51,399 nt of DNA from an uncultured Lentisphaerota bacterium. GTDB taxonomy: Bacteria > Verrucomicrobiota > Kiritimatiellia > CAIQIC01. The notes under the pieces are model-generated. The model had not been told where the DNA came from. It searched no databases and saw only the letters and a program-made list of their open reading frames with translations. Shown here piece by piece: positions 15,368 through 23,132 of the stretch (the first letter of the stretch is position 1; every line of letters starts with the position of its first letter). The position numbers and the translations under genes were made by a program. Where the stretch lies: assembly GCA_903896925.1 (NCBI GenBank), contig CAITZM010000182.1:1-51399 (forward strand), read 5' to 3'.

Positions 15368-17053
15368 TCACTTCAAATACTCCAGGGCCGTGAACAGCAT
15401 CTTGCATCCTGCGGCATCGAGCGCCGGCTCTGCAGCGCTGGCCACGCACTCGCTCCCCTCCAACAGGTGGGGCGTCACGGCATAGACCGGCAGGAAGGCC
15501 CGTTTGCGATCTTGCGTAAGCACACCAACAACGCACGCCGTAGCGGAACCTTCCAGCTTCAACAAAGGCTCCAGGTTGGAACCCGCGGCCACATCGAACA
15601 GCCACGGGCACAACGGCTGCTGCCAACCGGCGGGCGTCTTGGGCAAATGAGCCACTTTCCAGGTCGCATCACCACCGCCGATGGTCAGGCGCACGTGACC
15701 CCGGACAAACTCCTCGTCAACCACCGGCAGCGCTTGCGCGGCGCCTTTCCGCATCGCCTGTGCGACGACGCCAAGCGCCTTGACCGGCGGCTTGGTTGTC
15801 CCGCCAATCCACAGCACGCGCCCGCCGTGCGCGAGGTAGGCGGCCAGGCGGTCATCGAGGTCGGTGCTTTTCAAACCTTGGTAATTGCCCAGACTCGACG
15901 CCACGATGAGTACCACCGGCACCTCGGCCGGCGCGGGGAAACCATTTGCCAGCATGCCCCGGACGTCCAGCGTGACATAGGGGTGACCCGTCTGCTGCAA
16001 GGTCCGCGTGATGGATGCCGCCAGCAGGCGACTGGAAAAGCCCAGCAGCGCGTCGTTCATCCGCCACGTCGGTTCCAACACCACGCCGATCGCGCGCACG
16101 CCTGCGGCGGGCGTGGCGCGCAGCAGCGGGGCGAAGAGCGAGTCGTCCTCGAGTTTGCGTTCGCGCACCCAGGCCAGTACCTGCTGCTGAAAAAGCGCCT
16201 GCACCGCAGGCGTGGGCTCGATGCTCCCGCTGTCGCGGGCCAGACGCAGCGCGGCCTCCACATCGCGCACGGTCCGTACCACCGCCCACGCGCCGAGTTC
16301 AGCCATGTTCTGCCAGAGTTGTGCGCGGGCGCCCGCATCCTGCCGCTCCACCCAGCCCGACGCTCCCGCCATGAGCGCCGCGCCGCGCTGGCCACAAAAC
16401 CGCGCACCCTCCTGCCCATACATCATGATCGCTCCCAGCGCAGTCGCCGCATCGCGCTGATCATCGTGCAGGGCCAAGGCGGCGATGGCCTGCTGAAAAG
16501 CCGCTTGTCCTCCCGGCTGGTCGCCGGCCGTGGCGTGCAGGTCCAGCAGTTCGGTCAGGCGCTTGATCGGCGCACCTCCGGGCAACATCAGTTCCCAGGC
16601 CGCCCAGCCATAGGTGGCGGTATGAATCAATGGGTCGTGGTTGCAGGCCGCCATGTCCGCCGTCGAATGCGACAGCGCGGCGATCCACAGCGCCGCGTGC
16701 GTAAACTGCTTTTCGCGCAACGCGTCCACCAACAGGCCGAACGCCACCGCGCGGCCCTCGTCGCTGTGCAAGCCAATACGGTTTTTGAGGCCATGCGCCT
16801 GCAGCCGGTCGAGCGCCGGCCGGCCCACCTGCCCGACGGTGAACGGTTCTGAGCTGTCGGGATAGTGGCAGTCATGGCCGATGGCCTGTTGTACCACCCC
16901 CGGTGCGAAACCATTGCGCAGTTCGGACGGCAGCCGTTCAAAAACCGCGGCGGCAACATCGGCGTGGCCCGGGCCCCAGGCCCAGCTCGCCGGGCTGGAA
17001 AGCAGGGCCGTCAGCACCAGACATGTTTTGAGAGTGGCTGAAAGTTTCCTCAT
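15368..17053 (-). CDS. Secreted phospholipase C/S1-P1 nuclease-fold protein with C-terminal alpha/beta domain
   Basis: 561 residues. The signal peptide should be cut after SPASWA (residue 25), making W26 the mature N-terminus. In the zinc phospholipase C/S1-P1 nuclease fold the mature N-terminal Trp is itself a zinc ligand. Further candidates are H30, D66, H96 and H129-x3-D133-x5-H139, the spacing of the zinc-binding H-x3-D-x5-H motif. The second half (from about residue 300) is an alpha/beta domain with PVVLIVASSLGNYQG and GGRVLWIGGTT, like a ThuA or class I amidotransferase-type fold. It lies 74 bp from each neighbour in the propeller/GH2 operon. A phosphoester or nuclease activity is possible, but no exact family was recognised. 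Confidence 0.6.
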   Translation of the reverse strand: MRKLSATLKTCLVLTALLSSPASWAWGPGHADVAAAVFERLPSELRNGFAPGVVQQAIGHDCHYPDSSEPFTVGQVGRPALDRLQAHGLKNRIGLHSDEGRAVAFGLLVDALREKQFTHAALWIAALSHSTADMAACNHDPLIHTATYGWAAWELMLPGGAPIKRLTELLDLHATAGDQPGGQAAFQQAIAALALHDDQRDAATALGAIMMYGQEGARFCGQRGAALMAGASGWVERQDAGARAQLWQNMAELGAWAVVRTVRDVEAALRLARDSGSIEPTPAVQALFQQQVLAWVRERKLEDDSLFAPLLRATPAAGVRAIGVVLEPTWRMNDALLGFSSRLLAASITRTLQQTGHPYVTLDVRGMLANGFPAPAEVPVVLIVASSLGNYQGLKSTDLDDRLAAYLAHGGRVLWIGGTTKPPVKALGVVAQAMRKGAAQALPVVDEEFVRGHVRLTIGGGDATWKVAHLPKTPAGWQQPLCPWLFDVAAGSNLEPLLKLEGSATACVVGVLTQDRKRAFLPVYAVTPHLLEGSECVASAAEPALDAAGCKMLFTALEYLK

Positions 17054-17127
17054 GTCATCGTCACGAATTCTGCGATTCCCGCCCATGGAAGCCGCACAAC
17101 AGGCGCGAACCAGCGCGCCCTCGGCAT

Positions 17128-18735
17128 CTATTTGCGCACCGCCCAGAGATAGTTGCGCGAGTTGATGTAGAGCGTCTCGCCTACGGCGACGGGCGTGGCG
17201 TACATCGGCGCGCCCAGCGTGATCTGACTCAACACTTTCGCCTCTCGCCCGGCGGCCAGCACCCAGAGATGCTTGAGCGTCGGGAAGAACAGTTTGCCGT
17301 CGGCGAGCAGCGTCGAGGACCAGGCGTCGGTCCCGGTCTCGTGCACCCAGACGACCTTGCCGGTGTCGGCTTCCAGGCAATGCACGCGGCCGGCGACGTC
17401 GCCGATATAGAGCAATCCGTCGCGGATCGCCGGCGTCGCGAGCGTGCGGTCGAGCCCCTGGTAGCACCAGATTTTGCCGCTCTGCGTGATGTCGCCGGTC
17501 TTCGTCGCGTCGAGGCACCAGAGCGCGCCGCGGCCGTGGCCGTGTTCGGGGTCGCGGCCGATCGCCACGTAAACGCGGTTGTTCAGGAAGACCGGGCAGC
17601 CGATGATTTCGCTGGTGCCGACATACTGGCTGTCGTTCGTCTTGTTGAACGACCGCTTGAGCCGCTTGTCGCCGAGCGAGTAGAGCGCCGCCCAGTTCAG
17701 GTTGCTGACGGCGACCCGGTATTCCGGCGGATTGCAGTCGCACCACCAGACGGTCTTGAGCTTCGCGGGTTTGTCCGACGCAGCGGTCAGCGCCTCAAAG
17801 GCATAGCAGCAGCCATCACCCGCACCGTAGAAAACCAGCTTCTTCCCGTTGACCACGCCCAGCGAGGGCGTGGACCACTCGCCGTGCATAATGTTCGGGC
17901 CGATCCGCTTCTCGTCATCAGTGGCGAGCAAGCGGCCGGTTTTTTTGTCGAGCACGATCAGGTTCGGCGCGTCCGGCGCAGGCGTCTTGCGGTCGTCGTA
18001 GAAGGCGACCTGCGCGTCGCGGTCGGTGCCGTTGGAGGTGTTCACATAGACGAAATCGCCATCCACCAGCGGCGAGCCGTCGCACGCGTCGGACGGACGG
18101 ATACCGTGTTCCCACAAATCGAACTTCCACAGAATTTTCGGACCACGTACGTCCGCCGGTGTGGCTGGCGGTGGCTGCGGTTTTTCGCCTTTCTTCGGCT
18201 TGGTCTCGCTCGGCTGCGGCGCAACGAACGGCTCCGCGCCGCCCGCCGCGTCGAAGCACACCACCTCGGCGCGATGGTTGACGACGAACAGACGGCCGTC
18301 GGAGAACGTTGCCGTCGCGCAGATGCCGAGGTTCGGCGTGATGTGGCCGAGCATGTATTTCCAATCGCCATCAATGCGATCCGGAAATTTACGGAACGGC
18401 TCGGCGTATTGCCACAGCACCTTGCCGTTGCGCGCGTCGAGGCATTTGAAAATGCCGAGACCTGCCTCCTTGCCGCCGGTGAAGATTTTATCGCCGACAA
18501 TCGTCGGCGAGGGATAGGTGAGCGAGCTGGTGCGCACGCCCCAGAGCACATTGGAGCCGGTGCCGGCGATAATCTCGCCCTTCATCGAATCCTTCTCGCC
18601 CGGCCCGAACGAGTCGGGCAGGTTCGACGCCTCGGCAACGAGGTTTTTGCACGGCGACCCGGCATACTCCGGCCAATCCTTCGCCGCTGCGCCCCACCCT
18701 GCCACCATCACCGCCAACATCATGATTTTCTTCAT
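17128..18735 (-). CDS. Secreted PQQ-type beta-propeller protein
   Basis: A 535-residue protein with signal peptide (cut near GWGAAA) and repeated propeller blades of the pyrroloquinoline-quinone dehydrogenase-like type (FKCLDARNGKVLWQY, HCLEADTGKVVWVHE, LIVLDKKTGRLLATD). A basic, proline-rich insertion (KPKKGEKPQPPP, near residue 190) interrupts two blades. No dehydrogenase catalytic residues could be assigned, so it may be a structural or binding propeller, as is common near sulfatases in PVC genomes. The ATG at 18735 has AGGAG upstream and overlaps the preceding GH43-like stop by four bases. Substrate or partner unknown. Confidence 0.85.
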   Translation of the reverse strand: MKKIMMLAVMVAGWGAAAKDWPEYAGSPCKNLVAEASNLPDSFGPGEKDSMKGEIIAGTGSNVLWGVRTSSLTYPSPTIVGDKIFTGGKEAGLGIFKCLDARNGKVLWQYAEPFRKFPDRIDGDWKYMLGHITPNLGICATATFSDGRLFVVNHRAEVVCFDAAGGAEPFVAPQPSETKPKKGEKPQPPPATPADVRGPKILWKFDLWEHGIRPSDACDGSPLVDGDFVYVNTSNGTDRDAQVAFYDDRKTPAPDAPNLIVLDKKTGRLLATDDEKRIGPNIMHGEWSTPSLGVVNGKKLVFYGAGDGCCYAFEALTAASDKPAKLKTVWWCDCNPPEYRVAVSNLNWAALYSLGDKRLKRSFNKTNDSQYVGTSEIIGCPVFLNNRVYVAIGRDPEHGHGRGALWCLDATKTGDITQSGKIWCYQGLDRTLATPAIRDGLLYIGDVAGRVHCLEADTGKVVWVHETGTDAWSSTLLADGKLFFPTLKHLWVLAAGREAKVLSQITLGAPMYATPVAVGETLYINSRNYLWAVRK

Positions 18736-19715
18736 TGCTGCTTGTCTCCTGCTTTTTCGCCGGGCCACGACCAGTGTTGCAGATCGCTGCTCCACGCGAG
18801 GCCGAGGCTGGCGAAGTTGTCGAAGCCGCCGCGCGGATCCTTCTCGGGGAATTCCGAGCCGTGGAAGAACAGCAGCGCGCGGCCGACCGTTGGCGCGCGG
18901 CGCAGGTCGAGCACGAACGCCGCGGTCAGCCGGCCCTTGGCCCATGGCCATTGCTCCTGGCCGAGGTACTGCACGCCAAGATCGCGCCACGTCTTCAGGT
19001 CGCGCGCACGCTTGATGCCGACCCCGTTCGACGGGGAATGGAACAGCACATAGTCCTCACCATCCACCAGGATACAGGTATTCTCGCCCGCGGCGATCAC
19101 ACCCGCGGGATGCCACGTCTGCAAATCCGTGGACCATGCGAGGCTCATGCCGTTCTGCTTGTAGGAGCACCACCATTTGCCCGGCGTGTCCTTGTCGGCG
19201 ATGATGAACGGGTCAATCATCCGTCCCATCTGGTCCTGCGGCACGTCCGGGCCTTTCACCTTGATCAGCTCCGGCGCCGACCAGTGTTCGAGGTCCTTGC
19301 TCCGCAGCGTCCACAGCCGTGCGGTCTTGTTGCCATACAGCTCCCCGTTGGGCCGCGGATAGCTGCACAGGCACAGCACCCATTCATCGCCGTGGCGGAC
19401 CACCCCGCCGGGGCTGCAGAAATTCAGGCTGCGGTCGCGCGGTGTGAACGCCACCGGCTCCGTCCACACAACGAGATCGTGGCTCTTGCTCCACGCCGTG
19501 TAGTGATAAGGCTTGCCGTCGCTCTCGATCACGACCTTCGTGAAATACAGATAGAACCAGCCGTTGTGGAACACCGCCGCCGGATCGCGATAGGCCGTGT
19601 GCGCGTCGCCGCGGAAGATGACCGGCGACGCCAGCTTGTCCCAGGCCACGCCCTCGGCCGCGCCCGCCACGCCGGCGAGCAACAGAGCCGCACCCAGCAG
19701 ACTGTGCTTTGTCAT
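18732..19715 (-). CDS. Secreted GH43-like five-bladed propeller protein
   Basis: A 327-residue protein with the signal peptide MTKHSLLGAALLLAGVAGA, nearly the same as that of the lyase-like protein at 22859. The mature part is a five-bladed propeller of the GH43/GH32/GH117 kind: D44 in YRDPAAVFHNGWFYLYFT is the likely catalytic base, and D in MIDPFIIAD a second acid, with W-rich blade starts (AWSKSHDLVVWTEP, LAWSTDLQTWHP). The general acid is not certain. It heads an operon with the PQQ-type propeller, the phospholipase C-fold protein and GH2; three palindromes lie upstream. Hydrolysis of an arabinose, galactose or anhydro-sugar linkage is plausible, not shown. Confidence 0.82.
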   Translation of the reverse strand: MTKHSLLGAALLLAGVAGAAEGVAWDKLASPVIFRGDAHTAYRDPAAVFHNGWFYLYFTKVVIESDGKPYHYTAWSKSHDLVVWTEPVAFTPRDRSLNFCSPGGVVRHGDEWVLCLCSYPRPNGELYGNKTARLWTLRSKDLEHWSAPELIKVKGPDVPQDQMGRMIDPFIIADKDTPGKWWCSYKQNGMSLAWSTDLQTWHPAGVIAAGENTCILVDGEDYVLFHSPSNGVGIKRARDLKTWRDLGVQYLGQEQWPWAKGRLTAAFVLDLRRAPTVGRALLFFHGSEFPEKDPRGGFDNFASLGLAWSSDLQHWSWPGEKAGDKQQ

Positions 19716-19773
19716 AAAACCTCTTCCCGCGCCGCACTCTTCCCGCCGAGCTTGGCAAGACAGGCAACTCTAA

Positions 19774-19852
19774 TGCCAAACCTTGGAAAGTTTTCCCATC
19801 TTTTTCCCACGGTCAGGAAAGATTCCATCCAACTTTTCCAAGCCCAGGTAAA
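19774..19852. promoter_or_regulatory. Array of three phased palindromes
   Basis: Cores are CCAAACCTTGG (19776-19786), CCACGGTCAGG (19807-19817) and CCAAGCCCAGG (19838-19848), with centres exactly 31 bp apart. The array lies upstream of the minus-strand GH43-like gene. The sequence between copies one and two (TTTTCCCATC followed by TTTTTCCC) is also found in the arrays at 22886 and 28006, so these three share recent ancestry. Confidence 0.75.
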
Positions 19853-19919
19853 CCCGAAGCTGGTTTCTTCCTGTGTGCGTTGACACCCACCCAAGCGCCA
19901 GACGCCGTGTTGGCCATGC

Positions 19920-19980
19920 GGCCTACAAAAGCCTTGGTAAACGGCACCCTCTTCATTGTAGGCCGGGTCACCGGCCCGGC
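19920..19980. repeat. Two small inverted repeats in the divergent intergenic region
   Basis: Bases 19920-19928 (GGCCTACAA) pair with 19956-19964 around a 27-base loop, and 19962-19967 pair with 19975-19980. They lie between the array serving the minus-strand operon and the one in front of the plus-strand lipoprotein gene, and may separate the two transcription units. Function is not known. Confidence 0.4.
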
Positions 19981-20003
19981 GCAACGAGCTTCTCCGGCAC
20001 CAT

Positions 20004-20046
20004 CCAACCCTTGGGAAATCCCGACCCCGACGCTTCCAAGCTCTGG
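20004..20046. promoter_or_regulatory. Pair of phased palindromes before the lipoprotein gene
   Basis: Cores CCAACCCTTGG (20004-20014) and CCAAGCTCTGG (20036-20046) have centres 32 bp apart. They lie 100-140 bp upstream of the plus-strand lipoprotein start, unlike the other arrays, which serve minus-strand genes. A further 12-bp direct repeat (GCCGTTTCGGGG, twice, about 20068-20091) follows. Confidence 0.65.
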
Positions 20047-20089
20047 AAACCGGGTGCCAAAGCCTCGCCGTTTCGGGGCCGTTTCGGGG

Positions 20090-20118
20090 TTGACTTGCCC
20101 CGGAGACGCTGGCATACC
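20090..20118 (+). promoter_or_regulatory. Possible promoter of the lipoprotein gene
   Basis: TTGACT (20090-20095) and CATACC (20113-20118) are separated by 17 bases and lie 30 bp before the ATG at 20148. The first box fits the housekeeping consensus well; the second fits poorly, but has a TG just upstream. Tentative. Confidence 0.35.
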
Positions 20119-20147
20119 GCGCTCAGGTTCGGCACAGGAGAAAAGCT

Positions 20148-20417
20148 ATGCGAATGATCATGCTGGGGTGCGCGCTGGTGGTCCTCGGACTGACGGCGGG
20201 CTGCAGTTGCGGCAGCAAGGCGTTGGTGGTTGGCACGCTGGAAGACGGCATGTTTTGGGAGAGACCCCTGACGGCCGCCGACAATTCGGGTGGCGGCTAC
20301 AGCAAGGGCAGCCGGGTGCAGGTCTACGACCAGTTCGTCGTGGTCACGACGCCGGACGGAGTGAGCCATATCCATCCCCACGGCCTATATACCAGGCTCC
20401 AGCTCAGGCAGAACTGA
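20148..20417 (+). CDS. Small lipoprotein, function unknown
   Basis: 89 residues. The N-terminus is a lipoprotein signal with lipobox LTAGC (Cys19), so the mature protein, about 70 residues, would be membrane-anchored. It continues SCGSKALVVGTLEDGMFWERP and ends with a beta-rich segment (GSRVQVYDQFVVVTTPDG). AGGAG lies seven bases before the ATG. It is one of two small plus-strand genes in a locus otherwise devoted to polysaccharide enzymes, and it has its own pair of palindromes upstream. No family was recognised. Confidence 0.75.
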   Translation: MRMIMLGCALVVLGLTAGCSCGSKALVVGTLEDGMFWERPLTAADNSGGGYSKGSRVQVYDQFVVVTTPDGVSHIHPHGLYTRLQLRQN

Positions 20418-20489
20418 CCACCGCGGCGCCAGCCCTTGCTGGCATAGCACGGGCCAGCCACAGGTTGCGGTAATTGCCGGAGCAGCTTT

Positions 20490-20906
20490 GTGAAGACGCT
20501 GTTTTACAGGCTTTTTGGTATTGGGCGGATACCAGATGCCGTGAAAGCTCAGTTGCAGTTGGAGGGGCTGCTCGCGCTGGAGGAGGGCATCCGTTGTTCG
20601 CTTCGCAATCCTTTTCTCCGTACTCCCACAAAATACCGTGCGAATTATTACCGCCGGTTTACGGGCGCCGTGGCCCTGACCAAGGTGCGCTTCATGGCAT
20701 TCGAGCATTCACGGCGCTGCATCAATATTCCCTTCACCGACGAGCGGCTTCGCAAGGTGCGCTTCGCTCAAGAGAACGACGACACGCTGTTGGTGGAGTT
20801 CGACCCAGCGCTGTTCCACAAGGATTGGTCTGGCCTGATGGTGCATCGGTTTCATACTCCACAGGCGCGACTCATCCTGCAGTTGCTCCGCGAGCGGCTG
20901 GATTGA
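20490..20906 (+). CDS. Small cytoplasmic protein, possibly PH-like
   Basis: 138 residues from a GTG start; GGAG lies seven bases upstream, and no ATG fits better. No signal peptide or membrane segment. The sequence (KTLFYRLFGIGRIPDAV at the start; TGAVALTKVRFMAFEHSRRCINIPF; ending in an amphipathic helix QARLILQLLRERLD) predicts a beta-sheet domain closed by a C-terminal helix, as in bacterial pleckstrin-homology-like domains. It is 72 bp after the lipoprotein gene and ends 3 bp before the convergent lyase-like gene. The PH-like assignment is a guess from pattern only. Confidence 0.6.
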   Translation: MKTLFYRLFGIGRIPDAVKAQLQLEGLLALEEGIRCSLRNPFLRTPTKYRANYYRRFTGAVALTKVRFMAFEHSRRCINIPFTDERLRKVRFAQENDDTLLVEFDPALFHKDWSGLMVHRFHTPQARLILQLLRERLD

Positions 20907-20909
20907 TCC

Positions 20910-22859
20910 TCATCGCGGATAACTGAAATCGAGCACCAACTCCTTGAACCCCGGGAAGCGGATGCGGGCGAGATCGGTGCCGTGCAGCAAGGTGAGGTAG
21001 GGGCTGGCGTAGGTCTCGGGTGGATTGAGGGCGAAAGGCTGGCCGTTGATTTCCGGCAGACGCGGCTCCTTCACCCAGAAACACAGCTCGTCGCCAGCGA
21101 GCGAGCGGTAGCAGAGCCGGTGGCCAGAGAACTCGACGCGCGTCTGCTCCACCACAGCCTGCTGGAACCCAGCAAACCCACCGGAATGGTCCGCCGCTCG
21201 GCCGGTCTGGAAAATCAGCGGCGCATCCTTGTCGGCCAGCGTGAGGTGGACGCCCATCTTGTGATGGGCCTCGCTCACGGTGTAAGCGCCAGCCGCGACG
21301 CGCAACGCGCAGAAGCCATCGCCGCCGCGCAGGAACAGCCAGCCGTTGGTCGACTCGACGCGGTTGCTCCAGAGCGCGTTCGCCACATAGATGCGCGTGG
21401 CCACCGTCTTGCCCGAGGGGTCGCGCCCCGCGAGCAGGCAGTCGCGCCACGGCAGCGTGTTGATGGCGCTGTAGCTGATGCTCTTCGTATCGGCCTTGTC
21501 GTAGCCGATGATCGTGAGGCGGTCGTGGACACCGCTGGCGAAGGTGATGCCGGCGATGCGGCTCTGCGTGCTGATGGCGAGGTAGTGCCGGGCGGGATCG
21601 GCCGTCAGCCCGCTCAACATGTACTCCGGCGTGATCCAGCTCGTGCGGCGCAGATGGGAGTTGTGCGCCTCGCCACCGGCGAAGAGTGCCTCGATGACCT
21701 CGTTGGTCTTGCCACCGCCGAGGCCCGGGCAGCGCATCGTCGCCAGATAGGCCGGCAGGCGGGGGCCGCGGGCGATGGCGGTGACGATGGCGGGCGGGCG
21801 GTAGTGCGTGGTGAAAATCTGCGACTCGCCCTCTAGGATTTTTTCGTCGGGCGCGTTGTGCCAGCCCCACGCGTAGGTGAGGTTCTTCGTCCAGTGAATG
21901 CCAAACTGCTGGTCAATGCCGTCCTTGGCGCGCGTGATGGCGATCGCGCCGCGCGTGCCCGTGCGCGGCTCGAACTCCGTCGCGAGCTGCGCGAAGTGCA
22001 GCGTGGCCATGTCGCCGCCGAGCCGGCGCAGCACGGGATCAGCCGCGAGGTCGAAGAGATCGAAGTAGACGCTGATCGTCGCGCGGCCGTAGGAGCCGGG
22101 CTGCGCGACTTCGCAGAAGAGGCCCTCGCGCGCCCGCTGCCGCGCATATTCCTTCCAGTAGGCGACCCACGCCGCGTAGTGCGCGCGGGCGGCGCGGCCG
22201 TCGGCGAGTGGCGTATCGCCGTTGTACCGCTGGCCATGCAGGCAGAGGAATTGCAGCGCAAGCAGGTTCGCCATCTTCTGGTTCGCGTCGTGGTTCTCGC
22301 TGCCGCTCATCGCCCAGACCGACCGGCTGGCGTTGTTCCACGCCGGCGCGGCGGAATCGATGACGCTGCGCTTGAAGACGAACGCGTAGGCCGCCTCCTC
22401 GATGGCGGCGAGCGTCTCGGCGGTCAGCCGCGCGCGCGTCTCCGGCAGCAGCGCGGCGCGCAGGATCTTGCGCGGGTCCACGTCGCCGGCGTCCTGCGGC
22501 TGGTCCCTGCTGATCGGATAGTCGCGGCACCAGCGGACGATGTGCGCGTTAGCCTCCGCCACATGCTCGCCGACGGCGAGGCAGGCGAGCGCATACTGCG
22601 GCCCCTTATCCCAGCGCGAGACCATGATGTTGAGGCCGCGCTTGGCGACACCCGGCGTGTTGGCGGTGGTTTGTTTGATCTTACCCTGCAGCTGTTTTTC
22701 ATCAGGCGCAAGTTCGCGCGCGATGACGCGCAGGCACTCCAACAACCGCACATCCACATCGTTGGTGGCCAGCACCGGCGGCGGAACGCGATCGGGCCGC
22801 GCCGCCCCCGCCACACCGGCGAGCAGCAACAGCGTAACCAGCAGACTGTGCTTCGTCAT
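20910..22859 (-). CDS. Secreted polysaccharide lyase-like protein (helical barrel plus beta-sandwich)
   Basis: 649 residues with signal peptide MTKHSLLVTLLLLAGVAGA. The first 330 residues or so are helix-rich, as in alpha/alpha toroids, and contain WNNASRSVWAMSGSENHDANQK; a conserved N-x-H or E-N-H stretch like this marks the active site of several toroid lyases and hydrolases. The C-terminal half is beta-rich (VATRIYVANALWSN, GGDGFCALRVAAG), as in heparinase II/III and alginate lyase-like enzymes. I could not place it in a numbered family. It stands alone downstream of an array of three or four palindromes and ends 3 bp from the convergent small gene. Uronic acid-containing glycan cleavage is the best guess. 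Confidence 0.65.
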   Translation of the reverse strand: MTKHSLLVTLLLLAGVAGAARPDRVPPPVLATNDVDVRLLECLRVIARELAPDEKQLQGKIKQTTANTPGVAKRGLNIMVSRWDKGPQYALACLAVGEHVAEANAHIVRWCRDYPISRDQPQDAGDVDPRKILRAALLPETRARLTAETLAAIEEAAYAFVFKRSVIDSAAPAWNNASRSVWAMSGSENHDANQKMANLLALQFLCLHGQRYNGDTPLADGRAARAHYAAWVAYWKEYARQRAREGLFCEVAQPGSYGRATISVYFDLFDLAADPVLRRLGGDMATLHFAQLATEFEPRTGTRGAIAITRAKDGIDQQFGIHWTKNLTYAWGWHNAPDEKILEGESQIFTTHYRPPAIVTAIARGPRLPAYLATMRCPGLGGGKTNEVIEALFAGGEAHNSHLRRTSWITPEYMLSGLTADPARHYLAISTQSRIAGITFASGVHDRLTIIGYDKADTKSISYSAINTLPWRDCLLAGRDPSGKTVATRIYVANALWSNRVESTNGWLFLRGGDGFCALRVAAGAYTVSEAHHKMGVHLTLADKDAPLIFQTGRAADHSGGFAGFQQAVVEQTRVEFSGHRLCYRSLAGDELCFWVKEPRLPEINGQPFALNPPETYASPYLTLLHGTDLARIRFPGFKELVLDFSYPR

Positions 22860-22933
22860 ATAACCTCGTCCCGCGCGGCACTGTTCCAGACCTTGGAAAT
22901 TTTTCCCATCTTTTTCCCAAGGCTTGGAAAACC
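22833..22933. repeat. 101-bp direct repeat, left copy
   Basis: Nearly identical to 27953-28053, in the same orientation and exactly 5120 bp away; eight ungapped differences, most explained by one small shift. It covers the first codons of the lyase-like gene (MTKHSLLVT), its ribosome binding region and two palindromes. The two copies bracket the three-gene EF-hand cassette. Confidence 0.85.
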
Positions 22934-22992
22934 CGGCCGTGGCGTTTCCAGTCGAGCCATGCGCGACAGATAGCCTTGCTGTCAATCTTTGA
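22884..22992. promoter_or_regulatory. Array of three or four palindromes before the lyase-like gene
   Basis: Cores are CCAGACCTTGG (22886-22896), CCAAGGCTTGG (22917-22927) and a half-conserved CCAGTCGAGCC (22948-22958), with centres 31 bp apart; a degenerate TCAATCTTTGA (22982-22992) lies 34 bp further. It is upstream of the minus-strand start at 22859. The last part resembles the array at 39519-39628. Confidence 0.7.
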
Positions 22993-23132
22993 AAAACGTG
23001 TGCTACAGAACACCAACCGGCGGCACCCATGCGGTTCAAGCACAGCCAAGGGTCACTTACCGGAATCCGAGCCGCGGAGAGATCGACGTCAAAATATGTA
23101 ACCCTCCCCCTGCGTTAGGCGTAGTAGCGAGT

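Noticed and set aside
22989..23132. Longer N-terminus for the first EF-hand protein
   Set aside because: The extra 48 residues overlap a degenerate palindrome and lack a signal-like or family-like sequence; the ATG at 23133 puts a hydrophobic segment near the start.
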